Assembly (NCBI GenBank): GCA_023664535.1 | Contig: JAMPFJ010000009.1 | Span: 1 to 64,000, forward strand | Reading direction: 5' to 3' | Length of the DNA: 64,000 nt | Origin: Bacteroidales bacterium | GTDB lineage: Bacteria; Bacillota; Clostridia; Lachnospirales; Lachnospiraceae | In this document: one piece after another, positions 32,561-42,146 of the stretch | How positions within the stretch are numbered: position 1 is the first letter of the stretch | Layout: each line of letters starts with the position of its first letter | Position numbers and translations under genes: made by a program | The notes under the pieces: model-generated | The model's database searches: none | Told to the model about the DNA's origin: nothing | What the model saw: the letters and a program-made list of their open reading frames with translations, nothing else

Positions 32561-34234
32561 ATGAGAATTGACAGGTTACACTTACAGGATTTTGGACAAT
32601 TTCATGAAAAAAATATTACCCTGGCTCCGGGTGTGAATGTGATTTGCGGAGCAAATGAAGCGGGAAAGACGACGGTTAAGGATTTTATCGTGGACATGCT
32701 CTACGGTATTGATAAATCAAGGGGAATCGGTGCAAGATTCGACCATTATGAGCAGAAGAAGCCGATTAACGGGTCGGCATTTTCCGGAGCCATGGAGATA
32801 TCCAATGAAGAGGGGCGTTATCAGATTGAGCGTAATTTTGCCCGTCAGGAAAAGAAAACCGTGGTAAGGAATCTGGACACCGGAAGGGAGCTGGATTTAC
32901 AGGGCGAAAACGATTTGGCGGGAACAATTCTTCATACGGATAAAAGTACCTACATGAATACGCTTTGCATAAGCCAGGTGGGTGCAGGTACCGATAAAGA
33001 AATCGCAGATAAGCTCAATCATTATATTGTCAATATGGCGTCCACCAGAACCGGTGATATTGATGCGGTAACGGCAATTATGGAGCTTAAGAATAAAAAG
33101 AAGGCGTTTTCTTCCGACAAGGAATTGGAGCAGCGGGAGCAGGAAATTACGGCAAAGCTTTCTCTGGACAGGGATTTTGATGCGGAGCTTGCTTCAGTGC
33201 GGGAGGAATACGCTAAGGTGGAAGCCGGCATGAAGAGCGGAAAAGGCGAGAGGCTGCAGTTTACGCCAATCAATCCGAATACCGACGGGCAGCAAAAGGA
33301 CGAGCCGGCTGAGGCGGAGCAGGCGAAAAGGGAAACCGGTTCTCCGATGGATAAACGGGAAAAAGAAATGCAGATGCTTCGCAATATGGGACCGAAGAGC
33401 GTACTGGATAATGTGATGCTCACTCTTGCTTTGGGTTTGTTGTTTATCGCACTGTTTGTAGGGATTGCCTATCTGGTTCCGTTTAATATCCCCGAGCTGA
33501 AAATGGGAATTATGGGCTTTGGAACGGCGCTTGTCCTGCTTACGGAGGTTCAGTTCCTGCTAAAGCGGGCGAAGCTCTACAAAATGCTGGAAGAGATTGA
33601 GATTGAACAGGGCTTTGAAGAGGCAAAGAGCGGTGGGTTAAGCAGCGAGGAGCAGCGGGAGCTGGTAAACCGCATGTCGGATTTAAAGGTAAAGGAAGAA
33701 AAAATCGTTAATGAGCGAAAAGAGCAGGAGCAGATGATGGAGGAGCTGACTTCCATCAAGGAGAAGAAAGCGGCAAATGCGAAGGAGATTGCGGCAATCG
33801 AGCTGGCAATCAATACCATTCAGGATTTATCGGAAGAGATATATGATTCTTTTGGAAGTGTTTTAAATAAAGAGGTTTCCGAAATTGTCGGAAGGATTAC
33901 CGGAAATAAATATTCGGAAGTGAAAATTGACGACCAGCTGAGAGTGATGGTAAAGAGCGGAAGCTCGTTTATCAGTATGGATTATCTGAGCGCAGGTACG
34001 ATAGAGCAGATTTATCTGGCTCTCCGCCTCTCTATTGCAGAGGTGCTGGTCAAAGAAGATTTGCCGATTATCATAGATGACATTTTCGGCACCTATGATG
34101 AACAAAGATTATATGAAACATTAAGCTGTCTAAGTGAATATCTGAACCGCCAGATGATTATTTTTACTGCGAATCCGGGCATTCAGGAAAAATTCACCGA
34201 TTTGGGAGTATCCAGTAATTATATTGGGCTGTGA
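32561..34234 (+). CDS. YhaN-like SMC-type ATPase with membrane segments (short form)
   Basis: The 557-residue ATPase begins MRIDRLHLQDFGQFHEKNIT and has Walker A GANEAGKTT (residues 29-37). A shortened coiled-coil region follows. Two membrane segments in the middle (LALGLLFIALFVGIAYLV and MGIMGFGTALVLLTEV, about 287-335) are followed by more coiled coil. The ABC signature LSAGTIEQIYLAL and Walker B PIIIDDIFGTYD lie near the end. Bacillus YhaN has over 900 residues, so most of the coiled coil is missing. It is the partner of the upstream YhaO-like nuclease. The start is ATG 32561, two bases after the yhaO stop, with GGGGGAGCAG ahead. Confidence 0.85.
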   Translation: MRIDRLHLQDFGQFHEKNITLAPGVNVICGANEAGKTTVKDFIVDMLYGIDKSRGIGARFDHYEQKKPINGSAFSGAMEISNEEGRYQIERNFARQEKKTVVRNLDTGRELDLQGENDLAGTILHTDKSTYMNTLCISQVGAGTDKEIADKLNHYIVNMASTRTGDIDAVTAIMELKNKKKAFSSDKELEQREQEITAKLSLDRDFDAELASVREEYAKVEAGMKSGKGERLQFTPINPNTDGQQKDEPAEAEQAKRETGSPMDKREKEMQMLRNMGPKSVLDNVMLTLALGLLFIALFVGIAYLVPFNIPELKMGIMGFGTALVLLTEVQFLLKRAKLYKMLEEIEIEQGFEEAKSGGLSSEEQRELVNRMSDLKVKEEKIVNERKEQEQMMEELTSIKEKKAANAKEIAAIELAINTIQDLSEEIYDSFGSVLNKEVSEIVGRITGNKYSEVKIDDQLRVMVKSGSSFISMDYLSAGTIEQIYLALRLSIAEVLVKEDLPIIIDDIFGTYDEQRLYETLSCLSEYLNRQMIIFTANPGIQEKFTDLGVSSNYIGL

Positions 34235-34326
34235 CGACAGGCTGACGCGGTTTTCTAAGAAATCTGCTGATTGCCTGTAGTCAGAAATATGCTTCCGGAT
34301 ACTACAGCTGGAAATGAGGGAACAAA

Positions 34327-36867
34327 ATGGCTGATAACAGAAGGTCTACGTCAGATGCAAACAGGAGGGCAGCTGCCTCCTCGAAGAGTACAACAAGGAA
34401 AACTGCACAGAATAATTCGCAAAGGACAACAAAACCGGTAGGAAAAGTATCGGCAAATTCAACAACAGCAAAACCGGCGGCGAAAGCGTCGGCAAAAACC
34501 ACGACCAAGACGCCTGAGGAGATGGAGAGAATCCGAAAAAATAAGGCGAGGAAAGAGCGTAAAAGAAAGAGAAAAAAGGTCAGAAGAATCATCTTGAGTT
34601 ATCTTCTGGTAATCTTTTTGCTGGTTTTGGTGATAGGTGGTTATACGGCATATGAGAAATTCGGAAAGCAGATTCTGGCTTACCGGGATGAGGCAGTAAA
34701 GGTGGTTGCCGATTCTACGGAGAAGACTTTCCGACAGGATGAAACCTCTATCGTGTATGATGCAAACCGAAGGAAAATCCGGGAGGTTACCGGGGAAAAA
34801 GAGGTATACTACAAAACCTATGATGAAATTCCCGCCTATTTTGTAGAGGCGATGGTTTCGGTAGAGGACAGAAGATTCTATGAGCATAACGGTGTGGATT
34901 ATGAAGGTATTGCCAGGGCGGCATATATTTTGTTTAAGAATAACGGAAATATTACGCAGGGGGCGAGTACCATTACCCAGCAGCTGGCAAGGGGAATTTT
35001 CCTTACCAATGAGGTCAGCTTTGACCGAAAGTTTAAGGAGATTTTTATCGCCTGGGAATTGGAGAAAAAATATACGAAGCAGCAGATTCTGGAATTTTAC
35101 TTAAATACCATCTTTTTCTCCAACAGCTATTACGGAATAGGCGCAGCGGCAAAGGGATATTTTGATAAGGATTTGGACGAGTTATCGGTATCGGAAGCAG
35201 CGTTTCTGTGTGCGATTCCCAACAGTCCGACGTATTATGACCCCAGAAGGAATTACGACCATACCATTGAACGCCGGGATAAAATACTGAAGGATATGAA
35301 TGAATTGGGCTATCTGAATGATTTGGAGTTACAGATGGCATTGGAGGAAAAAATTACGCTGGCTCCCCCGAAAGAGGAAAGCCATGATTATGTGGAAACC
35401 TATACCAATTTCTGTGCAACCGAAGCGTTGATGGAGGCAAGTGGATTTAACTTCCAGTATAAGTTTGAAACCTTAGAGGAGCAGAGAGAATATAATAAGC
35501 TTTACCGGGAGACCTATGATGAGTATTATGCGGCATTGTATACCGGAGGATATCAAATTTATACTTCCATTGATTTAAATAAACAGAAGCTGTTGCAGCA
35601 GACCATTGACGAGACGCTGGCGGTGGATGAAGAGAAAAATGCGGAGACGGGGATTTTCAACCTGCAGGGAGCGTCCAGTTGTATTGATAATTCCACGGGC
35701 AGGGTGGTCGCCATTGTAGGCGGGCGTACACAGGAAGAAATCAAGGGATATAGCCTGAACCGGGCTTACCAGAGTGCAAGGCAGCCGGGAAGTACCATTA
35801 AACCGCTGATTGTCTATACCCCGCAGCTGGAAAGGGGATATACCCCCCAGACAAGAGTGGATGATACTGATTTTGAGAGTGCAAATAAACCTCAAAATTC
35901 CGGTTTGTCCTATTCGGGAATGATTTCATTGGCGCAGGCGGTAGCGGCATCGAAAAACGTTGTGGCATACCGTTTGTTTGAACAGCTGACGCCGCAGGTA
36001 GGGGCAGACTATCTGCTGAATATGAATTTTAATTATCTTACTATTGAGGACCGCCAGAATATGGCGGCATGTCTGGGCGGATTAACCTATGGCGCAACAA
36101 CGGTGGAAATGGCGTCAGGTTATGCGACAATAGAAAATGACGGAGAATTTCGTAAGCCAACCTGTATTGTGGAAATTACGGATTCCCAGGGAAATGTTGT
36201 TGTGGAGGATAAGATTAAGTCGAAAGCGGTGTATGAGTTAAATGCATCGAGAATGATGACCTCCATGCTGCAGGGCGTATTTACCGGCGGTACCGCCAGC
36301 GGACTTGGCATTCCGGGGATGTCCTGTGCAGGAAAGACCGGTACGACGGATAATAATACCGACGGATGGTTCTGTGCATTTACTCCGTACTATACGATGA
36401 GTGTGTGGGTGGGGTACGATACCCCCCAGGCGACGAGGGGACTTTGGGGCTCCACCTATCCGGGAAGAATCTGGCATGATTTCATGACGGAGATTCATGA
36501 CGGATTGACGGATTTGGGATTCCCTGATTATGAATGGGTGCGTTCGACCAAGGACTGGAAAGATACCCGGTCAAGCTCGGAAATTTCGGAGGATACCCAG
36601 ATTACCGACGTAACGGAGATACCGACAACCAGCGACCGCCACAAACCACCAAGAAAGACGACGGAGAAGACGACAGAGCGGAGGACAAAGCCGCCGACAA
36701 CGACAGAAAAGACAACGGAACAGGTGACAACTCAGCCGCCGACAACGACAGAGCAGGTAACAACCCTGCCGCCGACAACGACGGAACAGCCGACAACTCA
36801 GCCGCCGACCCTGCCGCCGGACAGCCAGGTGCCGGCGGTCGGTAACCGGTATTGGCAGCGGAAATAG
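34327..36867 (+). CDS. Class A penicillin-binding protein (transglycosylase/transpeptidase)
   Basis: This 846-residue bifunctional cell-wall polymerase has a basic, Thr/Ala/Lys-rich cytoplasmic tail (1-85) and a membrane segment (about 88-108). The GT51 transglycosylase follows, with the catalytic Glu in VEDRRFYEH (about 180) and GASTITQQLAR. The transpeptidase has SxxK in QPGSTIKPL (Ser about 489), SKN (about 541) and KTGTT (about 670). It ends in a Thr/Pro-rich repetitive tail with many TTTEQ/TTEK units (about 775-830), probably spanning the wall. It forms its own unit with a terminator downstream. Confidence 0.95.
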   Translation: MADNRRSTSDANRRAAASSKSTTRKTAQNNSQRTTKPVGKVSANSTTAKPAAKASAKTTTKTPEEMERIRKNKARKERKRKRKKVRRIILSYLLVIFLLVLVIGGYTAYEKFGKQILAYRDEAVKVVADSTEKTFRQDETSIVYDANRRKIREVTGEKEVYYKTYDEIPAYFVEAMVSVEDRRFYEHNGVDYEGIARAAYILFKNNGNITQGASTITQQLARGIFLTNEVSFDRKFKEIFIAWELEKKYTKQQILEFYLNTIFFSNSYYGIGAAAKGYFDKDLDELSVSEAAFLCAIPNSPTYYDPRRNYDHTIERRDKILKDMNELGYLNDLELQMALEEKITLAPPKEESHDYVETYTNFCATEALMEASGFNFQYKFETLEEQREYNKLYRETYDEYYAALYTGGYQIYTSIDLNKQKLLQQTIDETLAVDEEKNAETGIFNLQGASSCIDNSTGRVVAIVGGRTQEEIKGYSLNRAYQSARQPGSTIKPLIVYTPQLERGYTPQTRVDDTDFESANKPQNSGLSYSGMISLAQAVAASKNVVAYRLFEQLTPQVGADYLLNMNFNYLTIEDRQNMAACLGGLTYGATTVEMASGYATIENDGEFRKPTCIVEITDSQGNVVVEDKIKSKAVYELNASRMMTSMLQGVFTGGTASGLGIPGMSCAGKTGTTDNNTDGWFCAFTPYYTMSVWVGYDTPQATRGLWGSTYPGRIWHDFMTEIHDGLTDLGFPDYEWVRSTKDWKDTRSSSEISEDTQITDVTEIPTTSDRHKPPRKTTEKTTERRTKPPTTTEKTTEQVTTQPPTTTEQVTTLPPTTTEQPTTQPPTLPPDSQVPAVGNRYWQRK

Positions 36868-36881
36868 ACAGATAAAAAGAT

Positions 36882-36945
36882 AAGGAGCTGTGGAGGAAAG
36901 ATTTATCGAAAGGATAGTTCTTTCCGGCCGCAGCTCCTTTTTTAT
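36882..36945. terminator. Bidirectional terminator between the PBP gene and prs
   Basis: AAGGAGCTG (36882-36890) pairs with CAGCTCCTT (36931-36939), with an inner GGAAAG/CTTTCC stem and a T run on the plus strand. It serves the rightward PBP gene and possibly the leftward prs gene. Confidence 0.7.
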
Positions 36946-36973
36946 CGGAAAAAAGCCGATGGCTTCGGGAAAA

Positions 36974-38167
36974 TCAGTAATTTTCCCGAATGGTATGGCT
37001 AACCCGGTATTCGTCGATACGGTCCCGAATCCGGTCAAAGGGGTCCAGTATTTCGGAGATAGAGGCGTCATGGTTCAAATGGTCAATCAGCAGGGCAATA
37101 TACTTGCTCATATCGGCGCTGATATACCAGTCTCTGGACAGCAAATCCGGCGATTGATAGGTCAGATTCGTAGTAATCACTTTTTCAATGGTTCCATTTG
37201 CCGTAGCCTCATCAAACGGAGCAAGTCCGTTGGTAAATAAACCAAATGTACATACGCAGAATACTCTTCTTGCCTTGCGCTGTTTTAACTGCTTGGCAAC
37301 GTCAATCATGCTTTCGCCGGAGGCAATCATGTCGTCAATGATAATAACGTCCTTTCCCTCTACAGAGTCGCCGAGAAATTCATGGGCAACGATGGGATTC
37401 CTGCCGTCTACGACGGTGCTGTAGTCTCTCCGCTTATAAAACATACCCATATCAACACCTAAAATATTGGCAAAATAGATTGCACGGTTCATTGCGCCTT
37501 CATCGGGACTGATTACCATCAGATGCTCCTTGTCAAGCTCCAAATCATGGGTGGACATCAATAAAGCCTTTAAAAACTGGTAGGTTGGACGGATGTTTTC
37601 AAATCCGTGCAGCGGGATTGCATTTTGCACCCTGGGGTCGTGGGCGTCAAAGGTAATGATATTGTCCACGCCGAGATTGACCAGCTCCTGCAGGCAAAGT
37701 GCACAGTCCAGGGATTCCCGGCTGCTTCTCTTATGCTGACGGCTTTCGTAAAGGAACGGCATAATGACCGTAATCTTACGCGCCTTTCCACCGCAGGCGG
37801 CAATAATACGTTTGATATCCGCATAATGGTCATCCGGTGACATGGGGCAGGCTCTGCCATATAAGGAATATTCAATGCTGTAATTGGTCACATCAACCAG
37901 GATGTATAAATCCTTGCCCCGCACGGATTCCAAAAGCTGTCCCTTGGCTTCACCGGAGCCGAAACGTGGACAGGAAGCGCTGACAAGGTAGGATTCTTTC
38001 TCATATCCGTTAAATGCAATGGTGGATTTTTCCGCATTGTTCCTTGCAAACCGCCATCTGGACAGGTAGGAATTTACGCGCTGGCCCAGTGTGGTGCAGC
38101 TTTGCATGGCAATGATTCCTAAAGGTCCCACAGGAATAGTTGATAATAAATTACTGTCATTTGGCAT
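36974..38167 (-). CDS. prs: Ribose-phosphate pyrophosphokinase
   Basis: The 397-residue PRPP synthase makes phosphoribosyl pyrophosphate from ribose 5-phosphate and ATP for nucleotide, His and Trp synthesis. The PRPP-binding loop reads DVIIIDDMIASGES (about 276-289), and the regions FDAHDPRVQNAIPLHGFENI and VISPDEGAMNRAIYFA are conserved. It is about 80 residues longer than the classical enzyme, with an N-terminal extension (MPNDSNLLSTIPVGPLGIIA) and extra loops, a form seen in Lachnospiraceae. It is the last gene of the leftward dnaD-dnaI-prs group. Confidence 0.9.
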   Translation of the reverse strand: MPNDSNLLSTIPVGPLGIIAMQSCTTLGQRVNSYLSRWRFARNNAEKSTIAFNGYEKESYLVSASCPRFGSGEAKGQLLESVRGKDLYILVDVTNYSIEYSLYGRACPMSPDDHYADIKRIIAACGGKARKITVIMPFLYESRQHKRSSRESLDCALCLQELVNLGVDNIITFDAHDPRVQNAIPLHGFENIRPTYQFLKALLMSTHDLELDKEHLMVISPDEGAMNRAIYFANILGVDMGMFYKRRDYSTVVDGRNPIVAHEFLGDSVEGKDVIIIDDMIASGESMIDVAKQLKQRKARRVFCVCTFGLFTNGLAPFDEATANGTIEKVITTNLTYQSPDLLSRDWYISADMSKYIALLIDHLNHDASISEILDPFDRIRDRIDEYRVSHTIRENY

Positions 38168-38189
38168 GATTGGTTTTTCCTCCGTTGTT

Positions 38190-39188
38190 TCATTTTGTTA
38201 TTGATTTTCTTCTTTTGGCAAGCCGTATGTTGTCGCCATAGAAGTGATAAACCTTGTATTCCGCAAAAATGCGGGTGGTAATCCGGTCGGAATAGCGCTC
38301 GGTCATTTCCTTTAAATTCAGATTGGTAGAAATGAGGGTTGACCGTTTTTCCCGCATCCGCGTATTTAATATATCATAAAGCTCAGAAGAAACAAAGGAA
38401 TTTGTAAATTCTGTGCCAAGGTCGTCGATAATCAGTAAATCACAGGAATAAAGATAGCGATAGGTTTCCCGGCTTTCCGGATGATTTTCCTTTTTCATAA
38501 TGACATCGCTTAAGACATTTTCAAACAAGTGAACCGCCGTCTGGTAAAGCACCGTATGCTGCGTGTCCAATAAAGCTTTGGCAATACAGTTGGAAAGGTA
38601 GGTTTTCCCCAGCCCGGTTTCCCCGTAGAACAGGAGATTACCTCCGTTTTGGTCAAATTCTTCCACAAAAGATTTGGTTTTATTCAGTATGCTGGACATA
38701 TTTTCGTAAGGAGTATAGGGATGTGTGCCGTCCGGTTCCCCGGAATAGTAGCTAAGGTCAAAATGTTCAAAATTTTCTACCTGTAATATCTGAGCCAAAT
38801 TAGACTGCCGGTATAAAAGGGAGATAGCCGCCTGCCGGAAACAGGAGCAGTAACCGTTTCCTGTCCGTCCGGTATCCTGACAAAGGGGGCATGTATAAAC
38901 GGGCTTTAAATAGTCCTCCGGATAGCCGTGGGTCTTCAGTAAATCCAGCTTCTCCGCAATCAGCGCATGATTGCTCTTTCTGGCAGAATCCGTGGCGTCT
39001 GTCCCGCTTTTTAAACGGGAGCGCACCGCATCAATGGAATACGAGGCAATCAATCCGTCGATTTCCGCAATTCTTGGGATTTTTGCATAGATTTCCTCCT
39101 TGCGGCTCTGCTCTAAAGCGCGGTTTTCAATTTGCTGTTTAGCGTATGCGTTCATCAGCTCGTCATACTGGGAATTACTAAATGCCAT
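38190..39188 (-). CDS. dnaI: DnaI/DnaC-like helicase loader
   Basis: The 332-residue AAA+ protein has an N-terminal helical region and a zinc-binding segment (CPLCQDTGRTGNGYCSCF, about 100-117). The ATPase follows, with Walker A FYGETGLGKTYL (about 187-198), Walker B LLIIDDLGTEF (about 253) and sensor TLISTNL. It loads the replicative helicase onto DNA. It lies 48 bp downstream of a DnaD-domain gene, the usual partner in Clostridia, and 22 bp ahead of prs. Confidence 0.9.
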   Translation of the reverse strand: MAFSNSQYDELMNAYAKQQIENRALEQSRKEEIYAKIPRIAEIDGLIASYSIDAVRSRLKSGTDATDSARKSNHALIAEKLDLLKTHGYPEDYLKPVYTCPLCQDTGRTGNGYCSCFRQAAISLLYRQSNLAQILQVENFEHFDLSYYSGEPDGTHPYTPYENMSSILNKTKSFVEEFDQNGGNLLFYGETGLGKTYLSNCIAKALLDTQHTVLYQTAVHLFENVLSDVIMKKENHPESRETYRYLYSCDLLIIDDLGTEFTNSFVSSELYDILNTRMREKRSTLISTNLNLKEMTERYSDRITTRIFAEYKVYHFYGDNIRLAKRRKSITK

Positions 39189-39235
39189 AGGTACACCGGT
39201 CTCCTGTTTTATCTATCTGCATTTGGCCACAGATT

Positions 39236-40351
39236 TTATTGATTGGTTTCCTGTAAAAATAAATGTTCAAATTCATCCACCGTGCTTTCGCTGGTGGAGC
39301 TTTGATAGCGGTTAAACTGATTAACCGCAGATGCTCCTGAGGTACTCTTCCGCTTCTTTTCCGCCGCCCATTTTTTATCCAAAGCATCGATGTCGGAAAG
39401 CTTATGCACGTTCTGTTTATACCAGCTTTCCAGAATGCCGTTTACATAGTTGAAATTTGCAGACTGCGGTCTGCTGGCAATGGCGCGTTTGCAGGCCTCC
39501 AGAATAATATTTTTGTTGAAGGAATAGGTATTGTACCAGGTATCAATAAATGCCGTCTCTGCCGGTGTGGGAACCCTTCTCGGTATGCCTAACTGCTTTA
39601 ACACGGCAACGTAGACGGAATTATAATTTTTGGATGCCACCTTGGCATCTTCTACGGTGGTTATTCCGTTTTTATACCATTCCAGAGCGACCGCTTCAAT
39701 ATAGCGGCAGCTTTTCTTTCCGATGGAAACGCAATATTCCACCAGATATTCCAGCAAATCGGGATGGAAAGATAATTCTTCATATATGTAAAGTAAACTG
39801 TTGACATCCGACTGGGTTAACGGTTTGCCAAAATAGGTTTCGGTCTGATAGAGCAGGTTGCCGAAATCCTCGTCCTCCTTCTTAGCGGCGATAAATGCCG
39901 GCTTATAGGATATTTTTTTCGGAACGGTAACGGACTCCTTTATGACCTCTGCCTCCTGTCCGGCTTCCGCGTCCGATTGGTAATCTTCGTGAGGTAACTC
40001 ATTTTCTACCCCCAGCATGGATAGCAGAGAGGTACGGTTATGGGATGTTGTCCTCGCCGTAAGAGGAAGCATCGTAATCCCGTTGGGAACCCGCTCTTCC
40101 GAATAATTAAGCTCCAATACCTTTTGCTCAATCCAGTATTTAATCGCCCGGCAGATATCCTTTTCCGTCAGATTAAAATGGTCTGCAATCTCCGCTACCG
40201 TGACTGCCCGGCCGCTGTTCAGCAGGCGCACCAGATATAAGTAAATCTTTACAAACTCCCCGTTCGCCTCCGTCATATAATAATCAATAAAGAAGTTGGA
40301 AATGGCAGAATAGGTTTCATGATTTTTTGTTGTAATGGTAATGGTTTCCAT
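39236..40351 (-). CDS. DnaD-domain replication protein
   Basis: The 371-residue protein has an N-terminal winged helix (about 20-75, VTVAEIADHFNLTEKDICRAIKYW). Two DnaD/DnaB-type helical domains follow: FGNLLYQTETYFGKPLTQSD VNSLLYIYEELSFHPDLLEY at about 170-210, and ILEACKRAIASRPQSANFNYVN with SWYKQN further on. It works with DnaI in replication initiation and restart. The start is ATG 40351, because TAAGGAGGAGGG lies just upstream; the longer frame start at 40381 is less likely. It is the first gene of the leftward group. Confidence 0.88.
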   Translation of the reverse strand: METITITTKNHETYSAISNFFIDYYMTEANGEFVKIYLYLVRLLNSGRAVTVAEIADHFNLTEKDICRAIKYWIEQKVLELNYSEERVPNGITMLPLTARTTSHNRTSLLSMLGVENELPHEDYQSDAEAGQEAEVIKESVTVPKKISYKPAFIAAKKEDEDFGNLLYQTETYFGKPLTQSDVNSLLYIYEELSFHPDLLEYLVEYCVSIGKKSCRYIEAVALEWYKNGITTVEDAKVASKNYNSVYVAVLKQLGIPRRVPTPAETAFIDTWYNTYSFNKNIILEACKRAIASRPQSANFNYVNGILESWYKQNVHKLSDIDALDKKWAAEKKRKSTSGASAVNQFNRYQSSTSESTVDEFEHLFLQETNQ

Positions 40352-40433
40352 GCCGTCCCTCCTCCTTACGGTAATCACCAAATCCCTTACAAGGGGATAA
40401 ATTTCTTAAGCAAATGGATTATAGCACAGTGTT

Positions 40434-40463
40434 TTAAAAAAAGAAACAGAACGTCTGTTTCTT
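40434..40463 (-). terminator. Terminator of the murC transcript (distal)
   Basis: AAGAAACAGA-CGT-TCTGTTTCTT, perfect 10-bp stem, followed on the minus strand by seven T. Confidence 0.75.
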
Positions 40464-40570
40464 CACACCGGATTGGGTGGAATGTGGACAGTGTGGATAG
40501 TGTGGAGAAGCGGAACGGAAAAAACAAAAACCGCATGGTTACGTCAATTTACCCTGTTTTTCGCAAAGAA

Positions 40571-40621
40571 AATATCCACAATCCGTTTCGGAAAACTCCG
40601 AAATCGAAAATTGTGGATATT
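40571..40621 (-). terminator. Long hairpin after murC
   Basis: AATATCCACAAT (40571-40582) and ATTGTGGATATT (40610-40621) are perfect complements, with an inner TTTCGGA/TCCGAAA stem and TTTTC following on the minus strand. It begins 9 bases after the murC stop. Confidence 0.65.
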
Positions 40622-40629
40622 GTGCAAAA

Positions 40630-42009
40630 CTATTTCCCGAGGAGTTCCTCGCCAATTAAATAGACATCTCCGGCTCCCATAGTTATCAACAAATCATTTT
40701 TTTTGCAATTTCGTAACAAATAATTTTCAACCGCAGCGAAAGAACTGAAATATCTTGCATCTGTGCCCAGCTCCTTAATTTTGTCCGCCAGCTCCCTTGC
40801 GTGGACAAGCCCGGTATCTGCTTCCCTTGCAGCGTAGATATCCACCAGAATGACGTGGTCGAAGCCCTTCAGGGCATCGGCAAATTCGTCAAACAGCGCA
40901 TGGGTCCTGGTGTAGGTATGGGGCTGAAAGACTACCCACAGCTCATGGTGCGGGGTATGGCTTGCTGAGGAGAGCGTCGCTCTGATTTCCGTCGGGTGAT
41001 GCGCATAGTCATCAATAACAGTGACATTGCCCAGCGTGCCTTTCTGCTCGAAACGCCTGTGGGCGCCGCCGAAGCAGGCAAGCCCCGCAAGGGAATGCTC
41101 CCTGTCAATGCCGAGTAAATCGGCAACGGCGATAACAGCAAGGGAGTTCGCCACATTGTGCATACCGCCGATATTGAGGTGAACCCGTTCGCAGGAAACG
41201 CCGTCCACCGTCAGCGTATAGTCCATGTGCCCGTTTTCATCCGCCGTGATGTCGGCGGGACAGTAGCGGTTATGGGATTCAAGCCCAAAGGTCACGATAC
41301 TGCAGGGCAGCTCTCTTGTAATACGGGGTAAGCAGTCCATGTCACCGTTTACCACAAGGGTTCCCGCTTCGGAAAGATTGGCGGCAAAGGTGTGGAAGCT
41401 TTCGATAATCTCGTCAATTCCGCTGAAAAAGTCCAAATGGTCGGCATCGACGTTCAGGATAATGCTGATATAGGGGAAAAAGGCATGATAGCTGTTCGTA
41501 TATTCACAGGCTTCCGTGACAAAGTAGTCGGATTTGCCTACCCGGACATTGCCGCCGATAGAATCCAGTATCCCGCCTACGGAAACGGTGGGGTCCATAT
41601 CCGCTTCCAGGAAAACCTGGCTTAACATGGAGGTAGTGGTGGTTTTGCCGTGGGTTCCCGATACCGCTACGGAATACGGGTAATTGTTCATGATTTGACC
41701 GAGAAGCTGCGCCCGGGTCAGCATCGGAAGCTGTTTTTCCAGACAGGCGGCAAATTCCGGATTGTCTTCGTGGACGGCGGCGGTATAAACGACCAAATCA
41801 ATATCATCGGTAATATTTTCCGCACATTGTCCGATATTTACAATAGCCCCCATGGCAATCAGATTATCTACAATATCGGAGCTTTTAGCGTCGGAACCGC
41901 TGATATGAAAATGTTCTTTTAATAATATTTCTGCTAATCCGCTCATGCTGATACCACCGATACCGATGAAATGCACATGAATCGGGTTGTTAAAATCAAT
42001 TTGATACAT
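40630..42009 (-). CDS. murC: UDP-N-acetylmuramate--L-alanine ligase
   Basis: The 459-residue cytoplasmic enzyme adds L-Ala to UDP-MurNAc. It has the N-terminal Rossmann motif IGIGGISMSGLAEILL, the ATP loop SGTHGKTTTTSML (about 110-122) and NVDADHLDFF. The C-terminal domain carries DDYAHHPTEI and FQPHTYTRT, where MurC has FQPHRYTRT. I chose ATG 42009 (MYQIDFNN) because AGGAAGAAGG precedes it and the family begins about there. The gene stands alone with two hairpins downstream. Confidence 0.95.
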   Translation of the reverse strand: MYQIDFNNPIHVHFIGIGGISMSGLAEILLKEHFHISGSDAKSSDIVDNLIAMGAIVNIGQCAENITDDIDLVVYTAAVHEDNPEFAACLEKQLPMLTRAQLLGQIMNNYPYSVAVSGTHGKTTTTSMLSQVFLEADMDPTVSVGGILDSIGGNVRVGKSDYFVTEACEYTNSYHAFFPYISIILNVDADHLDFFSGIDEIIESFHTFAANLSEAGTLVVNGDMDCLPRITRELPCSIVTFGLESHNRYCPADITADENGHMDYTLTVDGVSCERVHLNIGGMHNVANSLAVIAVADLLGIDREHSLAGLACFGGAHRRFEQKGTLGNVTVIDDYAHHPTEIRATLSSASHTPHHELWVVFQPHTYTRTHALFDEFADALKGFDHVILVDIYAAREADTGLVHARELADKIKELGTDARYFSSFAAVENYLLRNCKKNDLLITMGAGDVYLIGEELLGK

Positions 42010-42146
42010 AGTCAATGCCTTCTTCCTGAAAATTGTTTGCATATGGCGGGTAATCCACGTATGCCTAACTTATTATAGTATAAAGAAGATAGATTTACAA
42101 GGTGATTGACGGGTGTTTAATTCCCCAAAATTATTTTTCAAAACGT

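Noticed and set aside
36571-37071. Long reading frames opposite the PBP C-terminal tail
   Set aside because: They arise from the repetitive Thr/Pro codons (ACA/CCG) read backwards; no RBS and the forward gene is a clear PBP.
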